Shown here: piece by piece, positions 8,942-16,431 of the stretch
Numbering within the stretch: the stretch's first letter is position 1
Layout of the letters: each line of letters opens with the position of its first letter
DNA from: G965216695 sp965216695
Lineage (GTDB): Bacteria > Pseudomonadota > Gammaproteobacteria > Pseudomonadales > Azotimanducaceae
Assembly (NCBI GenBank): GCA_965216695.1
Contig: OZ244212.1
Coordinates: 3,410,001 to 3,474,000, forward strand
Reading direction: 5' to 3'
Length of the DNA stretch: 64,000 bases
Position numbers and translations under genes: made by a program
The notes under the pieces: model-generated
Database searches by the model: none
The model's input: the letters and a program-made list of their open reading frames with translations, nothing else
What the model was told of the DNA's origin: nothing

Positions 8942-10889
8942 GGTGGGTGCCGCCCAGGTCGTGCAGGGTGCCGTAGATTGACGGTGGCAACGGACAATCG
9001 AGGGTTGCAGATACGCCCTGCAGCAGTGCGCCTTCGGAGACCGCGATGATGTCGTCGGCCAGTGCGGTAGCCGCACAGGCTTTCAGCAGTTTCGGCTTTG
9101 CAAGCGGTGCCAGCATGCGTAGATGAGCGAGGGCGTTGTTGAGCTTGGAGAAGTTTGGATCGTCTTGCAGATCGATGGGTTCTTCCAGTCCCAGGTGCTG
9201 AGCCCCGCGGACGTAGGCGTCACGGCGCGCTGCTTCATCTGTGTCGCCCCAGCGAGCGATCGTCGACAGCAGGCAAGCACAGTGCTCGGCGACGCGGTCG
9301 GTATCCTTGTAGCGCACTTTCGGTCGTTCGATGCGTTCGAAGTGCGGCTTCAGATCCTTGACGAGGATCCGATGCAACACCCACTCGAAGAGCTCGATGG
9401 CCTCGTCACCTTTGATCAGATCGACGGTAGCGGCGATAAAACTCTGATACTGTCGATTTGACAGTTCTTTGAGCGCGGGCATCGACGTTTCCAACAGCGT
9501 GAGTTTCCTCAGCGCGTCCAGATCCTTAAGGTGCACCAGCAGTCGGGATACGACAGCGGCTGTTTCTGCGGAGTGCTTCAGTACAACGTCGAGTTGCGCG
9601 TTGCGTTTGTCCGGATCGTCGTGCATCAGCATGGCGAACACCAACGCTCGCGCATCGAACGGATCGTGTGCGGCAGCGATCAGGGTTGATTCGGTATCGG
9701 CAAGCACCACTCCGGCAACGTCACGACTCTCGCTCGAGAGACTGCCCACTTCGTCCGGAAGTTCCTGCACGCTCACGTCGACACGCAACGCGTCTGCATC
9801 GGAACCCGCGAGTCCAACGGTAACCGCGGACGCGGCGCCCGGCGCCGTGGTGACGGTGCCCGGTTCCAGCACCGGGAATCGGCCGTCCCAGCTGGGATCG
9901 ATGGCGCTAATACGCTCGTCGAGCGGTGGGTGCGTCGCCATCATCGAATTCAGAAAGGTTGTAACCGCCTGGCCGAAGAACATGTGGCTCGCCTCGGCCG
10001 CACGGGCGGCGTGCATCCTCGACCCTGCGGAGAGTCCGCCAATCTTTTTCAGCGCGCCGCTGATGCCGCCCGGGTCTCGTGTGTATTGCACCGCCGATGC
10101 GTCGGCGAGGTACTCGCGCTGGCGACTGACACCGGCTTTGATCAGATTGGCGAAGAACGTTCCGGCATAGCCTATGACCATGAGCCCGGCGCCCAGCACC
10201 AGAAACGGCAGGCCGCCGGAGTCGTTGCTGCTGCGTCGAGACCCGCCGAAGCCACGCAGAATCCGAAACCCGACCAAGCCAATGAAGAGAATGCCGTGAA
10301 GCATAGCGATCAACCGAAGATTGATCTTGGTATCGCCGTTCAGCAGATGACTGAACTCGTGCGCGATAACGCCCTGCAGTTCACTTCGGGTCAGGTGGTC
10401 GATGGTGCCGCGATTGACGCCTATCACCGCGTCGTCGGCGGAAAACCCGGCGGCAAAGGCGTTGATCGAGTCTTCGGGGACCACGTACACCGGAGGAACC
10501 GCAATTCCGGATGCGAGTGCCATTTCCTCGACAACGTTCAACAGGCGTTTCTCGGCCGCATCGTTGGTGTTCTGAAAGACGCGCCGGCCACCGAGCGACT
10601 CGGCGATTGCGCGTCCGCCGCCGCGTACCAGCAGATATTTGTACAGACACGCGATCGCAATGGTGCCCACAACGCCGGCGGTCACCCAAAGCCACACCGT
10701 GAGTGGAATGCGGCGGATGTTCTCGTCCATCGACATGCTGGCGGCGCGCGTCACATCCGTGGTCCACAGGTATACGAGTGACACGAGCAGATTGGTGACG
10801 ACGACCAGTACGATCACCGCCAACGTGAACAGCGCGCCCAGCTGCCACGATTTGCGCCGTGCATCCTCCTGAGCCTGATAGAAATTCAC
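8934..10889 (-). CDS. M48 family metalloprotease with long C-terminal extension
   Basis: 651 residues. The N-terminal 340 are an HtpX/Ste24-type integral membrane zinc peptidase: hydrophobic segments at about 15-42, 64-86, 192-212 and 228-252, zinc motif HEFSH (His177, Glu178, His181) and a third ligand in QREYLADASA (Glu259). HtpX proteins are normally about 290 residues, so the last 300 residues are additional; they contain no membrane segment and look helical and soluble. The start is GTG 10889. The gene lies 54 bases after lemA, a common pairing in proteobacteria, and overlaps ppx. A role in envelope or membrane protein quality control is inferred from the family; the role of the extension is unknown. 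Confidence 0.88.
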   Translation of the reverse strand: MNFYQAQEDARRKSWQLGALFTLAVIVLVVVTNLLVSLVYLWTTDVTRAASMSMDENIRRIPLTVWLWVTAGVVGTIAIACLYKYLLVRGGGRAIAESLGGRRVFQNTNDAAEKRLLNVVEEMALASGIAVPPVYVVPEDSINAFAAGFSADDAVIGVNRGTIDHLTRSELQGVIAHEFSHLLNGDTKINLRLIAMLHGILFIGLVGFRILRGFGGSRRSSNDSGGLPFLVLGAGLMVIGYAGTFFANLIKAGVSRQREYLADASAVQYTRDPGGISGALKKIGGLSAGSRMHAARAAEASHMFFGQAVTTFLNSMMATHPPLDERISAIDPSWDGRFPVLEPGTVTTAPGAASAVTVGLAGSDADALRVDVSVQELPDEVGSLSSESRDVAGVVLADTESTLIAAAHDPFDARALVFAMLMHDDPDKRNAQLDVVLKHSAETAAVVSRLLVHLKDLDALRKLTLLETSMPALKELSNRQYQSFIAATVDLIKGDEAIELFEWVLHRILVKDLKPHFERIERPKVRYKDTDRVAEHCACLLSTIARWGDTDEAARRDAYVRGAQHLGLEEPIDLQDDPNFSKLNNALAHLRMLAPLAKPKLLKACAATALADDIIAVSEGALLQGVSATLDCPLPPSIYGTLHDLGGTHLG

Positions 10890-10943
10890 GGCGCTGACTT
10901 CCGTGTGATCTCTGTTTCTGACAGCGCTCTGGTCAACAGTCCG

Positions 10944-11537
10944 TCAGTCGAACGAAACCTTTGGTGCTTCCTGAATCGCCTCGCTGTCTTCGAATTCCAA
11001 CAACGGAGCGTCCGAGCTGTGGCCAAAGGCGGCTGCGAACAGGTTGGGCGGGAAGCTTTGCCGGTAGGTGTTGTATTCCATTATCTGATCGTTGTAGGCC
11101 TGGCGCGCGAACGCAACGCGATTCTCGGTGGAGGTCAACTCTTCGGACAGCTGCATCATGTTCTCGTTTGCCTTCAGATCAGGGTAGGCCTCCACGACGA
11201 CGTTCAGGCGCGCAAGCGCACTGCCGAGCGCACCTTCGGCGCTCGCGAGTTCTCCGATCGCCTGGGCATTCGACGGATCCTTTGCCGCGGCCTCGAGACC
11301 GGCGAGCGCCTGGTTACGCGCCTTCACAACCGCTTCCAGCGTTTCGCGTTCGTGCTGAATGTAGCCTTTCGCGGTTTCGATCAGATTGGGAATCAGGTCG
11401 TAGCGTCGCTTCAGCTGCACTTCGATCTGCGCAAACGCGTTTTCGTACCGGTTCTTCAGAGCCACCAGTTTGTTGAAGATGGCGACGACCCAGAAAGCGA
11501 GCGCCGCGAGAATCACGAGAAAGACAATGAATTCCAT
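10944..11537 (-). CDS. LemA family protein
   Basis: 197 residues: one N-terminal membrane segment (residues 3-25) followed by a long helical domain with the LemA signature (LKNRYENAFAQIEVQLKRRYDLIPNLIE, ENRVAFARQAYNDQIMEYNT, FPPNLFA). LemA proteins are envelope-located; their biochemical role is poorly known. An AAGGAA ribosome-binding site precedes the ATG at 11537. Its placement directly before an M48 peptidase is a recurring arrangement and suggests the two act together. Confidence 0.92.
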   Translation of the reverse strand: MEFIVFLVILAALAFWVVAIFNKLVALKNRYENAFAQIEVQLKRRYDLIPNLIETAKGYIQHERETLEAVVKARNQALAGLEAAAKDPSNAQAIGELASAEGALGSALARLNVVVEAYPDLKANENMMQLSEELTSTENRVAFARQAYNDQIMEYNTYRQSFPPNLFAAAFGHSSDAPLLEFEDSEAIQEAPKVSFD

Positions 11538-11572
11538 TTGAGTTCCTTATCGTTACATTCGTTCGATCGCGC

Positions 11573-12775
11573 TCAGTCGGGCAGGCCGAGCACGCGCTTT
11601 GCAATCACGTTGAGCTGTACCTCCGACGTGCCGCCTTCGATCGAGTTGGCTTTGGAGCGCAGCCACGCGCGCGTGGTATCGAGTTCCTTGTCGTCGAATG
11701 GGCCGCCCGCGTCGGTGTTGTGCCAGCCGAGCGCACCCTGTCCCATCGTTTCCAGCATCAGCTCGTACTTCCGCTTGTTCTGCTCGCTGCCGTAGAGCTT
11801 GAACATGCTGGAAAGGTTGCCGTTCGCCTGGCCCGCTTTTGCTTCCTGGGCCGCGCGCGCCAGTGTCAGCTGAAAAGCTCGATCATTGATCCGGTGCGCG
11901 ACGATGTCGCTACGCAGCGTCGTGTCTGCGATTCGTCCATCGACGACGCCGGCGTAGTGTCTTGCGACGTCTTCGAGCTTGCGCCCCGTACCGCCGAGTG
12001 CCGAGTTACCGCCGATGCCGGAGATCATCTGGCGCTCATGCTGCAGCAGGCGCTTGGCGATGGACCAGCCCTTATTCAGATCGCCGACGAGTTGATCTTT
12101 GGGTACTTTCACATTGTCGAAAAACGTCTGGCAGAACGGCGAGTTGCCGCTGATCAACTGAATCGGCGACGTAGTGACACCGTCGGAGTCCATGTCAAAG
12201 AGCAGGAAGCTGATGCCATCGTGCTTGGTCGACGGGTCGGTTCGGACCAGACAGAAGATCCAGTCGGCCTCGTCCGCGTAGCTGGTCCAGATCTTGGATC
12301 CGTTGACCAGATAGTAGTCGCCGCAGTCCTCGGCCTTGGTTTGCAATCCGGCCAGATCCGAGCCGTAGCCCGGTTCGGAATAGCCCTGACACCAGCGGAT
12401 TTCGCCGCGAACGATGGGCGGCAGGTAGCGTTGTTTCTGTTCCTCGGACGCAAACTCCAGCAATGCGGGGCCGAGCATCCAGATGCCGAAGCTCTGCAGC
12501 GGCGAGCGTGCGTTGATTGCGCTGAGCTCCTGTTGAAGCACGCGATTCTCGTCCGCGCTCAAACCTCCCCCGCCGTATTCGCTTGGCCACGTGGGGCAGG
12601 TCCAGCCGCGTTCCGCCATGCGTTCCATCCACAGCTTGGAGTCCGGGTTGACCCACTGTTGCTTGCGTCCTCCCCACACGACTTCGTCCGCTGGGGTGGG
12701 CGTGCGCATGGATTGGGGACAGTTGTCTTCGAGCCAGGCGCGCACATCCTGGCGAAAGGCATTGAGGTCTGCCAT
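11573..12775 (-). CDS. acyl-CoA dehydrogenase family protein
   Basis: 400 residues of the long FadE-like subgroup. The N-terminal part has WPSEYGGGGLS; the flavin region shows WCQGYSEPGYGSDLAGL and NGSKIWTSYAD; the C terminus is SIEGGTSEVQLNVIAKRVLGLP, with the Glu of EGGT at the usual catalytic position. These enzymes use FAD and pass electrons to ETF; members of this subgroup often act on branched, cyclic or side-chain acyl-CoAs. The ATG at 12775 has an upstream AGGA. The gene diverges from the flavin reductase operon, and the 221 bases between them hold a repeat array that could control both. Confidence 0.9.
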   Translation of the reverse strand: MADLNAFRQDVRAWLEDNCPQSMRTPTPADEVVWGGRKQQWVNPDSKLWMERMAERGWTCPTWPSEYGGGGLSADENRVLQQELSAINARSPLQSFGIWMLGPALLEFASEEQKQRYLPPIVRGEIRWCQGYSEPGYGSDLAGLQTKAEDCGDYYLVNGSKIWTSYADEADWIFCLVRTDPSTKHDGISFLLFDMDSDGVTTSPIQLISGNSPFCQTFFDNVKVPKDQLVGDLNKGWSIAKRLLQHERQMISGIGGNSALGGTGRKLEDVARHYAGVVDGRIADTTLRSDIVAHRINDRAFQLTLARAAQEAKAGQANGNLSSMFKLYGSEQNKRKYELMLETMGQGALGWHNTDAGGPFDDKELDTTRAWLRSKANSIEGGTSEVQLNVIAKRVLGLPD

Positions 12776-12869
12776 GGGTATCCTGCTGGCGCAAAAAACA
12801 GGGGCGCATGTTAACAGAGGACATCGGTCCGGGTCCGCCGGCGCAATGGTGTCGGGGTGTCACGACGTT

Positions 12870-12943
12870 ACGGTCATGACGGCGAGCCGTTCCGGTTTTG
12901 ACAGCGCTCGGTCACGGTTATGACCGCGCGCCGGTACGGTTAT
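12870..12943 (+). repeat. 22-base-periodic direct repeat array, candidate operator
   Basis: Three 15-base units start at 12870, 12892 and 12914: ACGGTCATGACGGCG, CCGGTTTTGACAGCG and ACGGTTATGACCGCG. Their starts are exactly 22 bases apart. A fourth, partial unit (ACGGTTAT) starts at 12936, again 22 bases on, and runs into a TATAGT -10-like element. The shared core is CGGT, two variable bases, TGAC, one variable base, GCG. Spacing of about two helical turns would place bound proteins on one face of the DNA. It lies between a reverse acyl-CoA dehydrogenase and a forward flavin reductase operon. A role as regulator binding sites is inferred. Confidence 0.65.
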
Positions 12944-12946
12944 AGT
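12918..12946 (+). promoter_or_regulatory. candidate sigma-70 promoter of the flavin reductase operon
   Basis: TTATGA (12918-12923), a 17-base spacer and TATAGT (12941-12946) resemble a -35/-10 pair. The -35 falls within the third unit of the 22-base array and the -10 within the partial fourth unit, so a protein bound to the array would be placed to repress or activate this promoter. The expected transcript start is about 12953, some 45 bases before the ATG. Confidence 0.45.
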
Positions 12947-12954
12947 GTGCCTTT

Positions 12955-12998
12955 CGTGAGCACAGGAGGAAGCGATCGTGAGCACAGGAGGAAGCGAT
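12955..12998 (+). repeat. exact 22-base tandem duplication containing the ribosome-binding site
   Basis: Bases 12955-12976 are repeated exactly at 12977-12998. Each copy carries CACAGGAGGAAGCGAT, so there are two perfect AGGAGGA ribosome-binding sites in tandem; the second copy ends in the first two bases of the flavin reductase ATG (12997). The period equals that of the operator-like array just upstream. Confidence 0.9.
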
Positions 12999-13488
12999 GG
13001 GGGAGTTTGACGACCGTACTTTCCGCACTGCGATGGGCCAGTTCTGTACCGGCGTTGTGATTGCGACGGGGTATCACGATGACCGACCGGCGGGCTTTGC
13101 AGCGCAATCGTTCGTGTCGTTGTCCCTCGATCCGCCGCTGGTGGCGCTGTGTCCCGGCCGTGGAAGCACCAGCTGGCCGAGACTGAGAGATTCGGGCCAC
13201 TTCTGCATCAATGTGCTGGGCGAGGATCAGAAATCCGTGTGCGACGTCTTTGCGTCGTCGGGCGGGGACAAGTTCCGCGAGGTGGCGTGGCGCACCGGTG
13301 TTACCGGTTCGCCGATCCTTCACGGTGTAATCGCATACGTGGATTGCGAGCTGGTTGCAGAACACGACGCGGGGGACCATACGATAGCAGTAGGCCGCGT
13401 TCGTGATCTGGACGTATGCGATCCGGAGCGCGGACCGCTGTTGTTCTTTCGGGGCCAGTACGGCGATTTTCAGGAGAAGAGATCATGA
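12997..13488 (+). CDS. flavin reductase family protein
   Basis: 163 residues of the flavin reductase (FMN-binding split-barrel) family. Family motifs are FRTAMGQFCTGVVIAT, PAGFAAQSFVSLSLDPPLVALC, FCINVLGEDQ and the C-terminal GPLLFFRGQYG. Such proteins reduce FMN or FAD with NAD(P)H and often supply reduced flavin to a partner oxygenase. The ATG at 12997 has a strong AGGAGGA site that is duplicated. Its stop overlaps the start of the following nitronate-monooxygenase-like gene by 4 bases (ATGA), so the pair is translationally coupled. Whether the partner needs reduced flavin is not known. Confidence 0.9.
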   Translation: MGEFDDRTFRTAMGQFCTGVVIATGYHDDRPAGFAAQSFVSLSLDPPLVALCPGRGSTSWPRLRDSGHFCINVLGEDQKSVCDVFASSGGDKFREVAWRTGVTGSPILHGVIAYVDCELVAEHDAGDHTIAVGRVRDLDVCDPERGPLLFFRGQYGDFQEKRS

Positions 13489-14606
13489 ACCTGCGTACCC
13501 GCGTTTGCGATGTACTGGGTATCGAACGGCCGATCGTGCTCGCCGGAATGGGCGGTGCGAGCGGACCGGAACTGGCCGCGGCCGTATCGAACGCGGGCGG
13601 CCTAGGCGTATTGGGCGCCGCAGGATGCGGGCCAAAGATGTTGCGCGAGTGGATAGGCCGCACGCGCGAACTCACCGACAAACCGTTTGGGGTAGACACG
13701 CTGCTACCGGCGTCGGTTCGCCGCGCGAGCTACACCGGTGACGGTCCGACGCCGGCCGATCAGGTGCCGGAGATGCAGGCGTTTGCGGCCGCATTCATGG
13801 AGCAGGAGGGGATGGAACCGGTAGACCCGTCGACGCTGCGGGCACGACGGGAGCCGGGTGAACCGGCGATCTTCAGCAAGGAATTCTTCGACGCGCAGAT
13901 GCAGGTAGTGATCGACGAAAAGGTACCGGTCTATGCGTCCGGGCTCGGCAATCCCGGCCCGTGGATGGACGATCTGCGCGCGAACGGTACCCGGGTCATG
14001 GCGGTGGTGGGTGCAGTACGGCATGCAGTGCAGGTCAAGAGTTCGGGCCTGGATGTGATCGTCGCCCAGGGCCATGACGGCGGCGGCCACAATTCGCCGG
14101 TGGGCACGATGGCGCTGATTCCTCAGGTCGTGGATGCCGTCGGCGATACACCGGTGCTGGGGGCCGGGGGCATAGTCGACGGACGCGGCGTTGCGGCGGC
14201 CATGATGCTGGGCGCCGAAGGCGTCTGGATCGGCTCTGCGTTTCTTGCCTCGGAAGAAGCGAATATCTTCGATTTTCAAAAGCAGGCGATTGTGGACGCC
14301 ACCGAGGAGGGCACGTCGGTGTCGCGATCGGTGACCGGCAAGCCAGCGCGCATCATTCGCAGCAAATGGACCGACTACTGGGCGCGCGAGGCCCGCGAGC
14401 CGTTGCCGATGCCATTTCAGGGCATGGTGTCGGGCCCGGTGCTTGCCGCGGCCAATCGCGACGCACGCGGCGACGTGAATCCCGGTTTCGCCGGCCAGGG
14501 TATAGGCATGATTCGCGCGGTCCGGCCCGCGCGCGAGATCTTCAACGAACTGGTGTTCGGCGCGGAGCAAGCGCTTGCACGCTCAAACAACTGGCTCGGC
14601 GGGTAG
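13485..14606 (+). CDS. nitronate monooxygenase family protein
   Basis: 373 residues of the nitronate monooxygenase / 2-nitropropane dioxygenase family, FMN-binding TIM barrels. Motifs: RPIVLAGMGGASGPELAAAVSNAGGLGVLG at the N terminus, QGHDGGGHNSPVGTMALIPQVVDAV around the catalytic His region, and GAGGIVDGRGVAAAMMLGAEGVWIGSAF for phosphate binding. The ATG at 13485 follows a CAGGAGA site and overlaps the flavin reductase stop by 4 bases. Many members act as enoyl reductases or on unknown substrates, so nitronate oxidation is only one option. The coupling to a flavin reductase and the divergent acyl-CoA dehydrogenase hint at catabolism of an unusual acid. Confidence 0.88.
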   Translation: MNLRTRVCDVLGIERPIVLAGMGGASGPELAAAVSNAGGLGVLGAAGCGPKMLREWIGRTRELTDKPFGVDTLLPASVRRASYTGDGPTPADQVPEMQAFAAAFMEQEGMEPVDPSTLRARREPGEPAIFSKEFFDAQMQVVIDEKVPVYASGLGNPGPWMDDLRANGTRVMAVVGAVRHAVQVKSSGLDVIVAQGHDGGGHNSPVGTMALIPQVVDAVGDTPVLGAGGIVDGRGVAAAMMLGAEGVWIGSAFLASEEANIFDFQKQAIVDATEEGTSVSRSVTGKPARIIRSKWTDYWAREAREPLPMPFQGMVSGPVLAAANRDARGDVNPGFAGQGIGMIRAVRPAREIFNELVFGAEQALARSNNWLGG

Positions 14607-14840
14607 CGGGGCCGGCGCTGAGGTGGGTGGGGCGGCCCGTGCACGTTCTTTGCACCATGGTAGGTTCGCTCTCGGTCGTCGGTGGTGTCGGACAATACCC
14701 TGTCCGCGTCGGTGTCGAGTTCCTTTACGGTTTTTTGTGCGGTGCGGCCATTGCGTCGGAAAATTTAACAGTCGCAGATCGAACGATGTTTTCGTGTGGA
14801 AATTGTTAGAAAAATCAGCAGGTTGTAACTCTGTGACTTG

Positions 14841-14856
14841 TGGCACAGATGCTGCA
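14841..14856 (+). promoter_or_regulatory. sigma-54 type promoter of the first PEP-CTERM gene
   Basis: TGGCACAGATGCTGCA matches the sigma-54 consensus TGGCAC-N5-TTGCA with one mismatch (C in place of the first T of TTGC) and has correct spacing of the GG and GC doublets. It lies 48 bases before the ATG at 14905. The upstream sequence back to about 14755 is AT-rich for this genome, as expected for activator sites. The rest of the 298-base gap holds no gene that I can see. Confidence 0.72.
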
Positions 14857-14904
14857 TATTTATAGGCGTCTGGGAACAAGAAGTTTTTAGGAGACACCAA
14901 GACA

Positions 14905-15456
14905 ATGACGATTAAGAACCTCAAACAGACTGTCCTGGCAGGAATGCTGATGGTGTTCGCGACCAGCGCCTGGGCGGTTCCTGTTGATCTGAGTGGCGAG
15001 TTGCAAGAGTGCAACACCGCAGCCGTAGATGGCGCGATCGATTGCTGGGGACCCATTGCGGGTAACGACCCGGGTCCGAGCGGCGATGGCTTTGTCCTGA
15101 CTGAGGGTGGCGACGTATTCGAATTCACCGCCAAGGTCGAAGAAGAGGGGACTGAGGGCGCAGGCCTTGAGGTTACCCCGGACGGCGGTTGGGGCGACGC
15201 TCTGGGCGGCACCTGGGCGCAGTCCGTTACGGGCGATGCGTTTCTGCTGATCCTCAAGTCCGCCAACGAGTACTTCGTGTACCTGGTACAAGGTGACGGC
15301 GGTAGCTTCGGTGTTGAGAATGAGCGTGGTATTTCCCACGTTTCGCTGTACACCGGTACGGGCGGCGGCGAGCCGGTACCGGAGCCGGGTACCCTGGCGA
15401 TTCTGGGTGCTGGTCTGCTCGGCCTTGGTCTCGCACGGCGCCGACTCGCGCGCTGA
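14905..15456 (+). CDS. PEP-CTERM sorting domain exported protein
   Basis: 183 residues. The N terminus is a signal peptide (about residues 1-24, ending SAWA). The C terminus has the PEP-CTERM tag: VPEPGTLAILGAG, a hydrophobic stretch and a basic end (ARRRLAR). Such tags are cut by exosortase (EpsH/XrtA), and the mature protein is usually exported with exopolysaccharide. The body is small and acidic, with GNDPGPSGDGFV and GDAFLLILKSANEYF. The neighbouring gene at 15828 is a paralogue sharing both segments. The AGGAG site at 14889-14893 precedes the ATG; the gene has its own sigma-54 type promoter and terminator. No exosortase gene is in the window. Confidence 0.9.
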   Translation: MTIKNLKQTVLAGMLMVFATSAWAVPVDLSGELQECNTAAVDGAIDCWGPIAGNDPGPSGDGFVLTEGGDVFEFTAKVEEEGTEGAGLEVTPDGGWGDALGGTWAQSVTGDAFLLILKSANEYFVYLVQGDGGSFGVENERGISHVSLYTGTGGGEPVPEPGTLAILGAGLLGLGLARRRLAR

Positions 15457-15480
15457 CTGCAGGACCACTGACGATCCTGA

Positions 15481-15506
15481 AAGCCCGGCCTTGGCCGGGC
15501 TTTTTT
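15481..15506 (+). terminator. rho-independent terminator after the first PEP-CTERM gene
   Basis: A perfect 9-base-pair stem, AGCCCGGCC with GGCCGGGCT, and a TT loop is followed by a run of T. It lies 25 bases after the stop codon. Confidence 0.93.
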
Positions 15507-15665
15507 GTGCCCGAATGTTTTCGAAACTCAATGGGTAAAGAACGCGCGAATCCAGCGGAAAGGCCCGTGGCCGGGCGTTGTCCGCTGCACATCGGGCCAG
15601 AGGAGCGCCGTGTCGGGTGGCTTTACGGTGCGGAGCAGTGAGCGCGGCAATTCTGTCGAGTTTTT

Positions 15666-15726
15666 TTACATGTAAGGAGTTGTAGTCGATGTATCTTAAT
15701 AAAACACTTTAAAATCAGATAGATAC
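15666..15726 (+). promoter_or_regulatory. dyad elements upstream of the second sigma-54 promoter
   Basis: The palindrome TTACATGTAA (15666-15675) is followed by an inverted pair GTATCT (15691-15696) and AGATAC (15721-15726). They lie about 10-65 bases upstream of the -24 element in very AT-rich DNA. They are candidates for activator or bending-protein sites; no specific binding protein can be named. The rest of the 371-base gap between the PEP-CTERM genes holds a terminator, the promoter and two hairpins. Confidence 0.4.
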
Positions 15727-15731
15727 GTTAT

Positions 15732-15747
15732 TGGCACGGAAGCTGCT
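15732..15747 (+). promoter_or_regulatory. sigma-54 type promoter of the second PEP-CTERM gene
   Basis: TGGCACGGAAGCTGCT has the same TGGCAC-N5-CTGC arrangement as the promoter at 14841, including the same C in place of T. It lies 96 bases before the ATG. Two paralogous genes sharing this element argues that it is functional. Confidence 0.7.
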
Positions 15748-15765
15748 TTGTCTATGGCGTGACGA

Positions 15766-15811
15766 GTGGATAGATCCACGGCCCTTTTAACGCAGTACCG
15801 GGAAAACCGGT
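15766..15811 (+). other. two leader hairpins before the second PEP-CTERM gene
   Basis: The predicted leader contains GTGGAT-AG-ATCCAC (15766-15779) and ACCGG-GAAAA-CCGGT (15797-15811). The second ends 2 bases before the AGGAG ribosome-binding site (15814-15818), so it could affect translation or mRNA stability. The first PEP-CTERM gene has no comparable hairpin in its short leader. Confidence 0.5.
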
Positions 15812-15827
15812 GTTAGGAGTGATAGAC

Positions 15828-16373
15828 ATGACACATATCAAGAAGATGCTCGTAGCGACCGCTTTGACGCTGTTCAGTGCAGCGGCTCTGGCCGCCCCGA
15901 TCGATCTTTCGATCTACGAGTACGATTGCGGTTCGGTCAGCGATCCGTCGGTGACGGGCGCAACCAACTGTTTTGGCCCGATTCCGGGCAACGATCCGGG
16001 CCCGTCGGGTGACGGTTTCGTCTACGACGGCAACACGTACGATTTCAATGACAAGGACGAGGACGGCAGCGACGGCGATGGCGGTACGCTGGAGGTTACG
16101 GGCGTGGACTGGGGCGATAGCGCTTCGGGTTCCTGGTCTGTGACCGGCATCACGGGCGATGCGTTCCTGCTGATTTTGAAGTCGGCTAACGAATACTTTG
16201 CGTTCCTGGTACCCAGCAGCGTCACGGACGGCGACTTTACGACCGCTGGCCGGGGTATCTCGCATATCTCGCTGTACACCACCGAAGGTGGCACGACGGT
16301 ACCGGAGCCGGGGTCGCTCGCGATACTGGGTGCTGGTCTACTCGGCCTGGGCCTGGCACGACGCCGCAAGTAA
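15828..16373 (+). CDS. PEP-CTERM sorting domain exported protein, paralogue
   Basis: 181 residues: a signal peptide (about 1-21, ending AALAAP), an acidic body and a C-terminal PEP-CTERM tag (VPEPGSLAILGAG, hydrophobic stretch, ARRRK). It shares GNDPGPSGDGFV, GDAFLLILKSANEYF, RGISHISLYT and the whole tag with the protein at 14905, so the two arose by duplication. The middle differs and is rich in Asp and Gly (NDKDEDGSDGDGG). The ATG at 15828 is chosen for its AGGAG site; an upstream GTG at 15810 would put the site inside the gene. The sorting tag implies an exosortase encoded elsewhere in the genome. Confidence 0.9.
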   Translation: MTHIKKMLVATALTLFSAAALAAPIDLSIYEYDCGSVSDPSVTGATNCFGPIPGNDPGPSGDGFVYDGNTYDFNDKDEDGSDGDGGTLEVTGVDWGDSASGSWSVTGITGDAFLLILKSANEYFAFLVPSSVTDGDFTTAGRGISHISLYTTEGGTTVPEPGSLAILGAGLLGLGLARRRK

Positions 16374-16405
16374 GCGCACGTCGGATCGCAAACCACTCGA
16401 ACGAG

Positions 16406-16431
16406 AAGCCCGGCGAAAGCCGGGCTTTTTT
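16406..16431 (+). terminator. rho-independent terminator after the second PEP-CTERM gene
   Basis: AAGCCCGGC, a GAAA tetraloop and GCCGGGCTT, followed by TTTT. It ends at the stop codon of the convergent SDR gene and may also limit transcription from that side. Confidence 0.92.

Noticed and set aside
9930..10781. Long forward ORF opposite the M48 peptidase
   Set aside because: It is antisense to a well-supported gene, with a composition typical of a shadow frame in GC-rich DNA.
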